Positions 33,961 to 45,205 of a DNA stretch of 64,000 bases are shown piece by piece. The notes below the pieces were generated by a model. The model saw only the letters and a program-made list of their open reading frames with translations. It had not been told where the DNA came from and ran no database searches. A program made the translations under genes and the position numbers. Source of the stretch: Stratiolaelaps scimitus (taxonomy: Eukaryota; Arthropoda; Arachnida; Mesostigmata; Laelapidae). The number at the start of each line of letters is the position of its first letter. Position 1 is the first letter of the stretch. The stretch lies in the NCBI GenBank assembly GCA_019614645.1, contig JABWDB010000036.1, positions 1,426,001 through 1,490,000 of the forward strand. Direction: 5' to 3'.

Positions 33961-36900
33961 TTTACGATATTGATATATACAACAAACACCGGCCACGAAT
34001 GGTGACGGAGTAAGCAGTATTTCAGTTCGAATAGAATACATATCTAAATAAAACTTAAGATGCTGGTCGCATGAATGGCACCTTCAGTTGCGTTTCACGT
34101 CATGTGAACCCATCGAATGAAATAGTTGCATGTTTTTCGTGGTACGGAGAGGTCACCTTGGCAGGAAAGCGACATGTGGATTCAGGGAGTCGCAGAGTAG
34201 ATGCTGTGATCCTCTTGATGGATAAGCATAATCCACCACGCTAGTTATTATTCAGTTGGGTCGTTGACGAAATACCCCGAACAGCTCTGCACGCATCCGC
34301 GTGTGCCCCTCCCCCAAGTGTTTCGTTTGCGAATGTTCCCTTTCTAGGATACCCTTAATATGCTCATATTGATAATTGATAACGCAATGTGCTTGGTGCA
34401 AGGATGAGGTTTTTTGTTTTACGTAGCAAGTACGTGACAGCAGGTGTGAAGGTCTGACTTCGAATGTAGTTGATCAATCTAACACAAAATCTGTCCCCAA
34501 TTACAACGTGAGTTCTAGGACCAACAGCCTCTTGGACGCCTCTTCATAGTTGACACGTTCGGTGACGATGATTAATAATAATAACAAAATGGTTGGCACA
34601 GGCTTCATCTCCATTCATCTCGCCTCAATCATCCCACTCGAAATATGGCTTGAGAAGACGTCTACGCCAATCTTGTCAACTCACTCATTTACACGAGTGC
34701 GCCGATAATTGCTCATCCTCAGCTTTAAGCATTTAGATAGATTGAATTCTTTGGTTGGGTGCATAAATTCCCAATGTAACCTGTTTCTATTTTCTCGTCC
34801 TAAGCGTCCACTCATTTCTCGGTAAAACCTAACACTGTACTAATTGGGTCAGGCCTAACGTTGACCTTACTATAAGGCTACTTTTTTGTCCCACACATCA
34901 ACCTATACATTGCCCACCTGTAGGTTTACGTGTCTCCTATTGTGCACGTAGTTCGTCCTTCCCCGCATATATATATATATATATCTCATTGTGTACACAC
35001 CGAGTCGTACTATTGTGTTTATACAAGGTGTGTGTGTATATATATGAATGTGTTACGTGTACACTGTATATGTGGATGTCTACAACGATATCTAGCGACG
35101 ACAAACAGAGATAGCAATGTTCTGAAGAAGCCCCGATCTCCACAACCGCCTTCCCCCCAGAAAAGGCCAGCAAACCATCGCATTCCCCACCAATTACCTA
35201 CCCTAGACAGCGGGGCCGTAACTATCTGTAACTGTCCAAGCAAACCGTGCTGCGGTCGCAATTCTGCCTGCTCGCCATAGCCAGCAGTAAGTGTGCCACC
35301 ACGACTGGTGTCGGCTGGCAGACGAAGCAGAGCAGCTAAGCAAGCAGCTTTCGTGTTTGTTAAACGCCGTCACCTTCTCGCACTCCCCCGACGTTGTAGA
35401 ACATAACGCACTGAGGGCGTATGGTGGCGGGAGGTTAGCGAAACTTGCCGGCTGGCGTCACCGTAGCGGCCTGCGTAGGCAAAGGACGCGCGCGAACGCG
35501 GTCTTTGCATTATAGTCTGACCCGCACACAGCCAGCAAGCATATAGCTCAAAGTTCTTGGTTGTGAGTTGTGGTGATGCTGCTGCTGCTGGAACGGTTGT
35601 TATGGTAGCGGGCGTTGTTCTTGTCGCCGCCGCTGCTGCTGTTGTTGTTATCGCTGCTCGGTGAGCTCAGGTATTCGGATGGGCGCATGTTGGGGACATG
35701 TCGCGGACACTTCTCATGGAAAGGGGAACGGAGGACTGGAAACGGCCGAGGGGAATGCCAGAGGAAGAAGACATTCTTAAAAGGACGCTATTAAAACTTA
35801 TGGAGCTTAGGCCCCCCGACCGCCCGCCCGCGGACGGTTCTACCTCAGCAGTCGTGGCAATGCATTCGTGCACCTCGTAAGTATGCAAGCAACTGCAATT
35901 TCGGCTAGCAGTGGACTCGGCCACGGGGCGCTCCGCGCCAGAAAAGGAACTCCATTTCGAGGCGGCAGCCGAGATGACTGCTCACCGCTCACTGGCAACG
36001 AAAACTTTTAACGGGTATGAACGAGAGCATGGTCCGCTTGTGCGTGTCATAACGGCTCCATTCGTAAGTGGTTACGGGGGGGGGGGTGTTCCGAGCGCAT
36101 ATGGATGGAGTCACAGAGCCGATCGTGTTCGCCTCAATGTACTCTACGTTCTGTCATACCGTCGGCTCCCTTGCGAGGATCAAGCGATTTGATATGTAAG
36201 CTTGCTATCCGCGCGGAAGATGAAACTGTTTCAATTATTGACACAGTCCAAGTGGCGCGGACGATGCCAATAACGCTATGCATGTAAGCAGACCTCATTC
36301 ATCTACGAAATTCTCGGTAGAGTGGAATGATAAACATGGAGTATGATGAACACTTACACAACGATAAAGAAAATGAAAGAACTGTCTAATCGCTTATAGA
36401 TATTCGCACCGCGGCTGCTGCTGTATGTTAGTCTGAAACATTTGCATGAATTATTCGGCATGATTATAACAAGTGTTTGATCATTGTTACAATATTTTAT
36501 CAAAAATTAACCCTTTGATTTAGGAATGAAAAGGATTGGGACACATATCTTGAATAAACGGACACTGAACTGTAATTATGTCTAATTTCTTAAAATGTAA
36601 TAAGCTTACTTACAGACTTACTTTGCAAGTGTTATTGAATGAAAGGCTGTAATAATGTTGATCAATGAGTTGATAATTAGTTATTTCAATTGATTAATAA
36701 ATTTATTTGGCGTATTATTTGTCTTACCCAATATAAAATTATGCAAAGCCTCAAAAGCTCATTACTTAAATCACCAAACGTTAAAGATAATGTTGACTTC
36801 CGATTCGGATTTATTAAGCGAAAATACCTATGTTAAATTCGTACTATTTAGCATTTAGTTTAACTTGCGAGTTTTGTTAGTCGAGTCATGTCACTCGTTG

Positions 36901-37468
36901 TCTCGTCCCGTTGAAGGGAGGGACGTACCATAGTCATATATTTGAGCCGGCAGTAGTTTTCCTGGATTTGAATCACAAAATTAAAAATAAAAAATAACAT
37001 TAATTTACAAATCAAGCCCGAAATAAAGAATAACATTAATTTAGAAATCAGACCTTCACTCGTTAAACACTCTGACCGATTCTGGCCTTCGAATACTCAG
37101 GGCTTGTGCTCTGTCATTGTCGTTCTGTTGGCAACACGAACTGCTTGAGTACCAATAATCGTTACACACCAATCACAATTTCGATTTGATGGGCAAAAAC
37201 GTGAGTGCGTAATATTTGATATATTGACTTTTATTGATGTATAAGAGTAGCATATTGACTTTGCACGATGGACGCCACGTACGTACAGACTAATTACGAT
37301 GAGCCGCACAGTCCAACGAATGGTAATTATATCTTGCAAATGTATAATAACGCTCACGGAGATCGTCGGAGGTCAGTTGACTCCCACGAGCAATTGTAGC
37401 ATAATGCGGAGTGCCGCCATCCAATTCGACGCCAGTTGACGTCGTACGGAATTACTTGTTAATGTAGT
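33961..37468. other. Non-coding stretch with a GC-rich block
   Basis: No gene recognised. An (AT)n tract lies at 34967-34984. From about 35100 to 36170 the DNA is GC-rich with (GCT)n and (CCG)n runs near 35577-35650 and ten G near 36070, which could mark a promoter or an untranslated first exon. From 36300 to 37100 it is strongly AT-rich. Confidence 0.45.
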
Positions 37469-37488
37469 ATCGCGCATGCATGCGCGAT
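37469..37488. repeat. Perfect 20-bp palindrome
   Basis: ATCGCGCATGCATGCGCGAT is its own reverse complement. It is GC-rich inside an AT-rich region. Its half sites (GCGCATGC) are close to, but not the same as, the NRF-1/Ewg site GCGCATGCGC. It may be a dimeric factor site; no flanking gene was identified. Confidence 0.8.
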
Positions 37489-38569
37489 TTGTGCCAATAC
37501 CCCAGTGTTCCTGCATTGCCTACATACTGAAAACAAACGTCTGATGGAGACAAGCTGCTACATTATGTTGCGTCATGGACGCCATGTGGAAATATTTGCG
37601 CAAGCTCAACACGGCTATATTAGTTCGGAAGCGCTGCAGAGCGGGACGGTATAGCATAAGCTAGCTTCGTACCTGTGTCCGAACGTGCGCAGGGAACCAC
37701 AAATCCCGCATCTGCTCAGTGGAAGGATAACAAAGGTAGTCGAAGCGACTCGCTCATCAAGTACGGCAAGCGCACGTTTACTTGCTTTCAAAGTATATGA
37801 CGTTTCAGAATGATTCGTGTCGGATATTTCCATTCCAGATAGATCTCAGAACAAGAAAAATGACGGGGATTCAGGCGTGAAGAATACTCTGCTACACTAA
37901 AAGTTAATTCCTGCGCAGAGATAAGGTCTCATGTTATTCTATTATAGATCGAATCCTTGCTAAGCACAACGAATTTTGCGGGTGTTATCTGTGTATACGA
38001 TCATTTTAATCATTGTGCTTACGGAAAATAGATGAGTAACTAATACAAATAAATTTCCCGGCTGACTCAAACCCAAGCAACGTTTAAAGTCCATGGTACA
38101 ACAGCCTTCGGCATTGCTTCATAAAACGGATAACCCCTTTAAATGCATATATGAAACGGTGGCGGTCTAACCCGTGTTTGCACCCCGTGTCTCCTCCGAC
38201 CTACTGATAGAGTTGTATATGTTATTCCTCCGGCGTTGACAAAGAAGAAGAGCCACTTCCGAACCACAACTTCAGCCATAGGACTTCCGCAACTACTGCC
38301 TACCCTCTTCTTTTTTTTGTGGTAATGCGTTCGCTTCCAATAACTTATCGGGCACATGGAGTGAAATTGTGATGAGATGCACGGCCTTTGCAAGCTCACA
38401 AAATTATTCATCGGTATTCTACATCGCAACTTTGTTATTAAGCGGCGCCGTCTGACGTTGACACCTCGCTGCCGAAGACGCGCGGTGTGTTGTCTAAGAC
38501 TTTCGGGCAACGGTAGCAGCAGTGACAGCAGCGTCATGATGCATGCTGCTGTGTTTCACGGAGGGCCAC
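37489..38569. other. Non-coding, nothing recognised
   Basis: Mixed-composition sequence without frames that show motifs. A 132-codon minus-strand frame at 38139-38537 has no recognisable domain. Confidence 0.4.
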
Positions 38570-39443
38570 GCCTGAAGGAGGCCTCGAGGTAGAGGGGCCT
38601 AGAGGAAGCCTGTTGAGAAAGGGAGGATCTCGCGAAGGAACCAATAGCGGATGTTGACCAGGCCACCATTCCTCGCGTTGCCTGCGCCCTGAGTATTGCC
38701 TGCGGCGTCACGCCCCCGGCGGAAGATCAGCCGTTCAGTGGTACTGGCACAGCGACCAGCGACGTCAGCCACGGAAGGGCAATGCCGCGATGAAATATTG
38801 GTCCTCTCTCTCTCTCTCCCCCCCCCCCCCATTGAATATATTAAGTCGCGCGAGCAAGGCAGCATCAAATAGCGAAATAGCGAAGAAGACGCAGCGCGTG
38901 GTTATACCACAGCTTCTGGCGCGCGGCTAAACGAAGGGCCGAGGTGGGAAGGAACGAGAAACGGGGACGTCCGGGCGTTCAAGCTGCAGGGTGGCTGGAT
39001 GGCTCTTGGTTGCTGCGGGCTTCAACTCCATATTTGTTGTCGTCGTTGTTACTCCTTTGCTTCATCGTCGCCATCAACATCATCCTCACCATTACCATGA
39101 GGGGGGGCCGAAGAGCGAGCCGCAGCAAGCAGAAAATAAGGGCATGCGTAGCCGAAGGACGGCAGAAACTACGGAGATATTGGCAGGGACGACGCACAGC
39201 CATAGCCGAAACTCGTGAGCTGGAGAAGTTAGCGATGAAGGATGTCGGCTGAATGAGAACTAGGAGCAGGAACAAGGGCACGAAACGTCGGATGGTTACA
39301 GCAGCAGCAGCAACATCAGAGGTGGCATCATCTTCCCAAGTCTAGCCTCTGTTCTCTCTCTCTCTCTCTCGCCCACTGCGACTCGGTGTCTTAGGGCAGG
39401 AATTGTTTCTCGGCAGCTGTTGATGAGGCGCGCCAAAGGCGAT

Positions 39444-39484
<41 letters not shown>

Positions 39485-41940
39485 TTCTTCTCTCTCTCTC
39501 TCTTGCTACTCGACGGACAGTGGGGCCCGGATTGGAAGCCGAAGCCAGTTGAGCGGGGGGGGGGGGTGCGTATGACGGCCAGAGCGAAAGATGGCTGAAT
39601 GCCGGGTGGTCGGCTCTCAGCCCTCGTCGGGTTCCAGCAATGCATCGTCGTGTATCTCCTCTATCTCTGTGTCGTTCGAACAGCGCACACTAGGCGGCGT
39701 GGCGGCGGCGGTACGATTAGGGAGGAAATGGGAGGAGCTATGAGTCGGAGATCCTGATGCTCTGAGTAATAGAGCGTCCAACCACAAGCGCATGACAGAG
39801 GCATGCGTCTCTGCTAGACGCAGACAAGTTGCCGTCCGCTGCTTACAGCGTCGTCTGTTCTGTGGAACAGATGTGAAATCGCAGGGGGGGGAGGGATAAT
39901 TATCCACGATGCGTAAGTGGAACTATGCAGCCGACCGTATGTGGGTGCTTCATTAACTGCGATGAAGAAAAGGTGAGAGGATTTGCCTAAGGAAGGCAGA
40001 TCGTCAGATGAGCAGGCACCGATCAATTGGGCTAGATGTATCTGTCTATGTACTATAATATCTATTTATGTATTATAATATATAGGCATTGTATCCATCT
40101 AGGTGCGTTTGCGTCCAGTGCATCGTGGACTCGTACAAGTGTGGTACCTTTATACGGAATGCATTACTCGACTTACTACCTACTTCGGTTTAGAGAACCG
40201 GGTGTTGGAACAAATTATTTGTTAGCTTTTTTTTAACACTCGATAGAGGTCTCTTCTCATCAAGCATCGTTTGCCAAAGCTGTCAGATGACAACGAGAGA
40301 GGAATTCAAGTGCCAAGAAGCGTCAATCATGTTGTAGTGAACATGTATATCCTCCGTTCTGAACTTATTGCTGATTAAATTATAGTCTCCTATAATCGTT
40401 CTACTTATTAACAATTGACAGCTGATTGGACGAACCACGCCCAGGGTTTCTCAGTTCAATTTGCTTGATTCATATTGGTGTCCTCTCATCCGACTACACC
40501 GTTCTCACCGCTGACGGTTCATCTTGTATCAACTGAATGGCTGCTGTAACAATACCCACATGTGTCTGGTATGTACTGATCATGTGAGTTCATGTATCAA
40601 AGCAAACTCTGCCGCTATCAAATCATCCGCCACCACTCTCGATTGAGGGGAGCTATACCCCTCGCGGAGACCTCTCTCGGCACTCCGACACAACGAACGA
40701 TTACGTTGATGGTCCACTGCGCTGTGTTGGTGCTTGAATGTCTGCGCGAGTACTTGTGTACCGCCTAGCCCCACGCTCGTCCCGGCCTGCCTCGGTAGAG
40801 CGTCTCGCCCCACCTTGACTGGCTACCACCACGTACGTGATCGTTACGAGGGAGACGATTAGAATTTCGATCCGCACAAAGGCGCCACCGACTCCATCCA
40901 CCGCCGCCGCCACCACCACCACCACCGGCGCTGCCGCTAGGAGCGTTGGCCCCCCAACAAACGGCTCCGACGTCGACCTGAATTTGCGGGGACCCCGATT
41001 CTCTGGGGCCTCACACAACCTTGCCGCCAACGCCGACCGATTCGCGCAGGGTACCACGGTGGCGAAAAGACTTCTTTGAGAGGGGACGGGAACAGGAACA
41101 GCAGAAGGAGGAGAACGGGGAAGGAGGAGGAGTAGGAGTAGGAATTCCAAGTGACTGCTCCCGAAGTCCCACCACCACCACCATCGCCCAGCCGCCGTCG
41201 TCGTCGCCGTCGCCGTCGCCATCACCACGAAGTATTCGCCGTTCCCCATCTCATCTCTTCTCCTATACCCTCCCGGGTCTTCTTTTCCCACGCTTCCACT
41301 GCCAATTCATCTGCCGGCGTCTCTCTCCCTCTCTCTCTGGTGTCCCTGTGTAGGTCTGTGTGTTGCCTCTCTGGATCTTACCAGCATATACCCTGCAGTA
41401 ACTCTCGCTGGCTTTGAAACACTCTGATTTCTGTCTTTTCGAAAATACACACAATACGCCTGGCGACAGGAGCTGAGTCCCATCCCATCGCTTCAACCGC
41501 CCAATGCTCTCAGCATGACCCCCGCACCCCGGCAGAGTCTTCCTCACTCACTCAGCACTGATCCGACGGCTGGCTGTTCGGCTCGGCTCGTCTGTGATGG
41601 AACCCAGGGTCCGTCAAGCGGAATTGATTCCTCCACCCCTCAAGCTTACGTTGGGTTCAGCCGCCGCTGGTTCCTATGGACCGCCACCAACACCGCCGGT
41701 CGTGAATCCGGGCGATGCAGCTCAGGGAAGGCCGTCCAGCGCACGCCCCTGATCGCACCCAGTCTCGTTGAGACAGCTGGGGAACAGCGCAGTTTTCCAC
41801 TCGGATCCGGATCCCAGCCATTCCGTCAGGTTTGTCCCGTCCACGCATGCAACTGTTCCCAGTTTTCTCTCCGCGGACCTACGACACCCTCGGCCCCAAA
41901 CCATCAACCCCCGAAGACATTGGTGAGTAAAGCCTAAACG
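38570..41940. other. GC- and CT/GA-rich block, possible regulatory region or uncalled first exon
   Basis: This block stands out from its AT-rich surroundings. It has repeated CT/GA tracts (around 38807-38830, 39353-39370, 39446-39502), runs of C or G of about ten bases (near 38820 and 39556), and (CCG)n, (CAC)n and (CGT)n-like low complexity at 40895-41230. GA/CT tracts are bound by GAGA-type factors at many arthropod promoters. Open frames here are low-complexity and shadow each other on both strands. One plus-strand frame (41515 onward) runs into a good splice-donor match at 41923-41928. Confidence 0.4.
39446..39502. repeat. (CT)n microsatellite
   Basis: A long CT dinucleotide tract (39446-39482) with a short break and a second CT run to 39502; GA on the minus strand. 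Confidence 0.95.
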
Positions 41941-43386
41941 TCGTAGCCCGTCGTAGAACCAATTCCCGCGCAAGATTGTACGCTGGATACAATATATGAA
42001 ACACAGAAAAACGTGACGGTGCTGCTCGAATAGAAATTGAATTCTGTTCATTATCTGGTAAACAGATTGCTCTCCTGCATAGAGCATAGGAGTGCCGACT
42101 TTTCAAATTTGCGAGGCGTCCTCGTAAAGCGTCCTTTATTTGTCCTTAACCCCCCCCTCCCGAATCCGTCCTTATGAAGCCCCACCAGTGTGTAACTCAT
42201 TAATCTTACGAGATGCGTTGAAAAGCCTGTTTCTCGGTTCAGCTTTGCCCTACAGGCGCACATCGATATAATCTCATACATGGGGTGGAGCACCTTCGCT
42301 GTCTCGAGCGTGTCCACGACGTACCTCGAGGTCACATGTCAATTTCATATACAAACCAAAAAAGGTGGCACACGCTATAGTATAAAGCGTGTGAGCGTAG
42401 TTGCGTCATCGAGTCCGCCCCTTTGCAGCATTTGCAGGACGCCACCAACCCGGGACCTTTAACCTTTAACTTTAATTTGTCAAGACAACCTTGCTGGAAG
42501 GTACTTATTCAACTTATTGAGAAAAGGGGACCTATTGTACTTACTGGGAAACACACATATGTTCACCGTGTATATCTGGTAATAATACGTTAAGTATTTG
42601 CTCGAAAGTAATACTCGACATTTCTAGTTCTTCAAGTTGTTGATGAGGTTAGGCCGCACAGTTTTGATGACGTCCTTTGACGGAACATCCTGCAGATTTG
42701 AGGTACGAGACCTAGTGTTGCTAACCCTCGCGCAGCTATCTGCCCGTCCTCTGCTGATGATCGGATCGTTATTAGGCCATTGGTTGTAATGGTGGCACTC
42801 GAAGGGTGCAGCTTATGTGGCCGGTGACTTGGCCACCGGATCCTGCTTGTGTGCCGTTAATCTTGGTCAACACTTTAGTGATGAAAAACCCTATAAAACA
42901 TTTCTATAGAACATTCTACGAGCTTAGAAAAAAAGACATTAATCTCCAATGAATTGTCAACTGTTCCGTCGGCAGGAAGGTCTATTAATGCAAATTTTTA
43001 TCACTTCGGCTGCAAATTTACTCAACAGCATTGATCCAAATACATTGTAGCGACGGCATCTCTACGAAGCACAGATGAAATATCATTCAGGTAAATATAA
43101 TAAAAACGTGATATTTCCGAACATGGATGCAAACACAATGTATCTACTCTCAGCACGGAAAATGATTACACCGATGTCAATGATCTTCTGTCTACAAGTT
43201 CCTATCTGCCTCATTTATTTCTCAGAGTAGCTTGGGACCTAAATGAGTCGATGGGGTATTCTCACCAATGTCATTTGTTAGAGAAGATTATAGAACAGAA
43301 TAGAAACTATTTCATTTCCACAAAAGGGCGGTGAAATTTTTTCACTGAAATGTGAAAGTTCAAAGGAATCTATTATCGAAGGAATG

Positions 43387-43424
<38 letters not shown>

Positions 43425-44265
43425 TTAATACTCGAATTTTAATTAATTTCAAAATCCTCGATCAAGCAGCTCTCAAATGGCGCCGAACGCTATTTACGTC
43501 AGATGAAGATATATGGTGGGATTTTCGTCAGCCTGCAAGATCGGACGGGCCCCTCAGAATGGACCGTATCGCTCGGCTGCCATGTTTCCGAGGTTGGCTG
43601 CGATAGCATTCAGAAACTCCTTCTGAAAAATTGGCACACATTGTATAGGTGGTAACGATCAATGGGATCACTTGCGCAAGTCTCTTGAAATTGCCATCTC
43701 CGTGATCCAGCTTGAATAAATGGGCGCGAAGATGAATGGATTTTCTATCTAAATAGGCTGGTTGTACGGCACGATTGCATTGGCTTCGAATATAACATTC
43801 AACGACGATACCTGAGTTGTCTAAGCTGTAGACCCGTAGTAGTCAATAGTACACGATTGTAGTATTATTATTATTGTCCAAATATCCGAGGGTATTATGT
43901 CGTCAAATCGATCTCGCTTTTTCGTCGGGCTGACAAACTGATTGGCCGTTCAGGCACAAAAAGGCGCCGCATTGAATATTCAAGGTTGTCCATCAATATA
44001 ACGTGATTCACTACCTTCTGTGCTTATTTAACACACGCAATTTACTGCGGCCATGGGAAAAGTATCATTTGGAGTCTGCCGAACTTATTTGAATCAATTA
44101 TTAACTGGGTTCCACTAGCGACGCGGATGACTCTTGCTAGCTAGTGATAATTTTGTTGAGTTTAATCTGAGATATGTATGTTTATATCTCGTATTTTTGA
44201 TAGTGGATTTTTTGAACGTTTTGTTGGCAATTCATCAAGATGCATTCACTTCACTTGCATTGATA
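41941..44265. other. Non-coding, with one AT microsatellite
   Basis: No gene recognised. An (AT)n tract lies at 43388-43422. All frames are short and without motifs. Confidence 0.5.
43388..43422. repeat. (AT)n microsatellite
   Basis: Uninterrupted AT dinucleotide run of about seventeen units. Confidence 0.95.
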
Positions 44266-44278
44266 ATGTAAAGGATTG
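44266..44278. repeat. Target-site duplication, left copy
   Basis: ATGTAAAGGATTG here is repeated exactly at 44525-44537 on the other side of the SINE, showing insertion by target-primed reverse transcription. Confidence 0.92.
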
Positions 44279-44524
44279 GTGGTGAGCGTCTTAGACTACT
44301 AGACCGGAGGGACACGTGTGTGTTGGGTTCAAATCCTGTCAGACGCGGAGAATCTTTGGAGTTCTTTATCATCTTTCTTTATCTGAGGATTCTTGCCGGG
44401 TACGAGTAAGGAAGAGAATAAGGAAAGATGGCCCCGACAGATTCTCATAGTAATACCTAAAGGTTAAGAGCTGGGGCCTGTCAAATAGGGGAACAGCTGA
44501 GAGTCAGCTTAGAAAAAAAAAAAA
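44279..44524 (+). repeat. tRNA-derived SINE with poly-A tail
   Basis: The 246-bp element is bounded by a perfect 13-bp target duplication. Near its start it has a tRNA-like head: an A-box-like GTGGTGAGCGTC and a B-box GGTTCAAATCC (44325-44335) that exactly fits the RNA polymerase III consensus GGTTCRANNCC. A tRNA-unrelated body follows, containing blocks shared with the copies at 33825-33960 and 44940-45205. It ends in about thirteen A. The head is slightly shorter at the 5' end than in the 44.9-kb copy. It encodes no protein and would be mobilised by a LINE reverse transcriptase. Confidence 0.92.
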
Positions 44525-44537
44525 ATGTAAAGGATTG
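44525..44537. repeat. Target-site duplication, right copy
   Basis: Exact repeat of 44266-44278, directly after the poly-A tail of the SINE. Confidence 0.92.
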
Positions 44538-44939
44538 TTGTACATCGACGACAGTAGGCGTGTCGATGCATTTAAGCCCCGATGTTAATATACATTCTAT
44601 TGTAATTATTGTCATGGAACAGACGTCCAGATTTAGGCTCCCCTACCGATTAAACCCTTAGGCTTATCTCTCCACCGCATCCTAAACACGCTATAGAACC
44701 AATGCAGACCGACGGGAGTAGTCCTTGTGAGAGGGTGCCCAACAGATTAATTGACGGTGGTCCAAGGCTTGAGACAGGGCAAAGATCCTCTGCCGATGCT
44801 GCAGGATCATAGGATTTCTGTCTTTAGCCTTACGGCCATATTCGTATACATATGTACATAGTTCAGTGAGATTCATTTGGTATAAGACGCGTCATACATT
44901 GGGTGGCATTTACGTTCTAGCAGATGATCTTGTTTGTAC

Positions 44940-45205
44940 TCTGGATGGTGTAGTGGCGAGCGTCTTGGACTGCTGCTAGACCGGAGGGACGTATGGATTG
45001 GGATCAGATCGTGTCAGACGCTTTCGAGAATCTTTGGAGTCCTTTGTCATCTTTCTTTATCTGAGGATCCTTGCCAGCTACGAGTAAGGTAGAGAAAATA
45101 AGCTAAGGATTGGCCCCGACGGATCCTCATAGTAATACCTAAAGGATAAAAAACCGACTCCTGTCAGATAGAGGTAGAGGTGAAAGCCAACAAAAAAAAG
45201 AGAGA
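44940..45205 (+). repeat. tRNA-derived SINE, second copy in the same orientation
   Basis: It shares with the 44.3-kb copy the tRNA-like head (GGTGTAGTGGCGAGCGTC, a better A-box), CTAGACCGGAGGGAC, the body blocks GAATCTTTGGAGT, TCATCTTTCTTTATCTGAGG and CTCATAGTAATACCTAAAGG, and an A-rich tail. The B-box is mutated (GGGATCAGATC). A diverged duplication may be present: ATGATC-containing sequence lies at about 44924 and again after the tail at 45207. It is older than the first copy by its greater divergence. Confidence 0.88.

Noticed and set aside
40701..41291. 196-codon minus-strand frame with runs of Val, Leu, Ala and Trp
   Set aside because: It is a read-through of low-complexity (CAC)n, (CGT)n and related repeats, not a credible protein.
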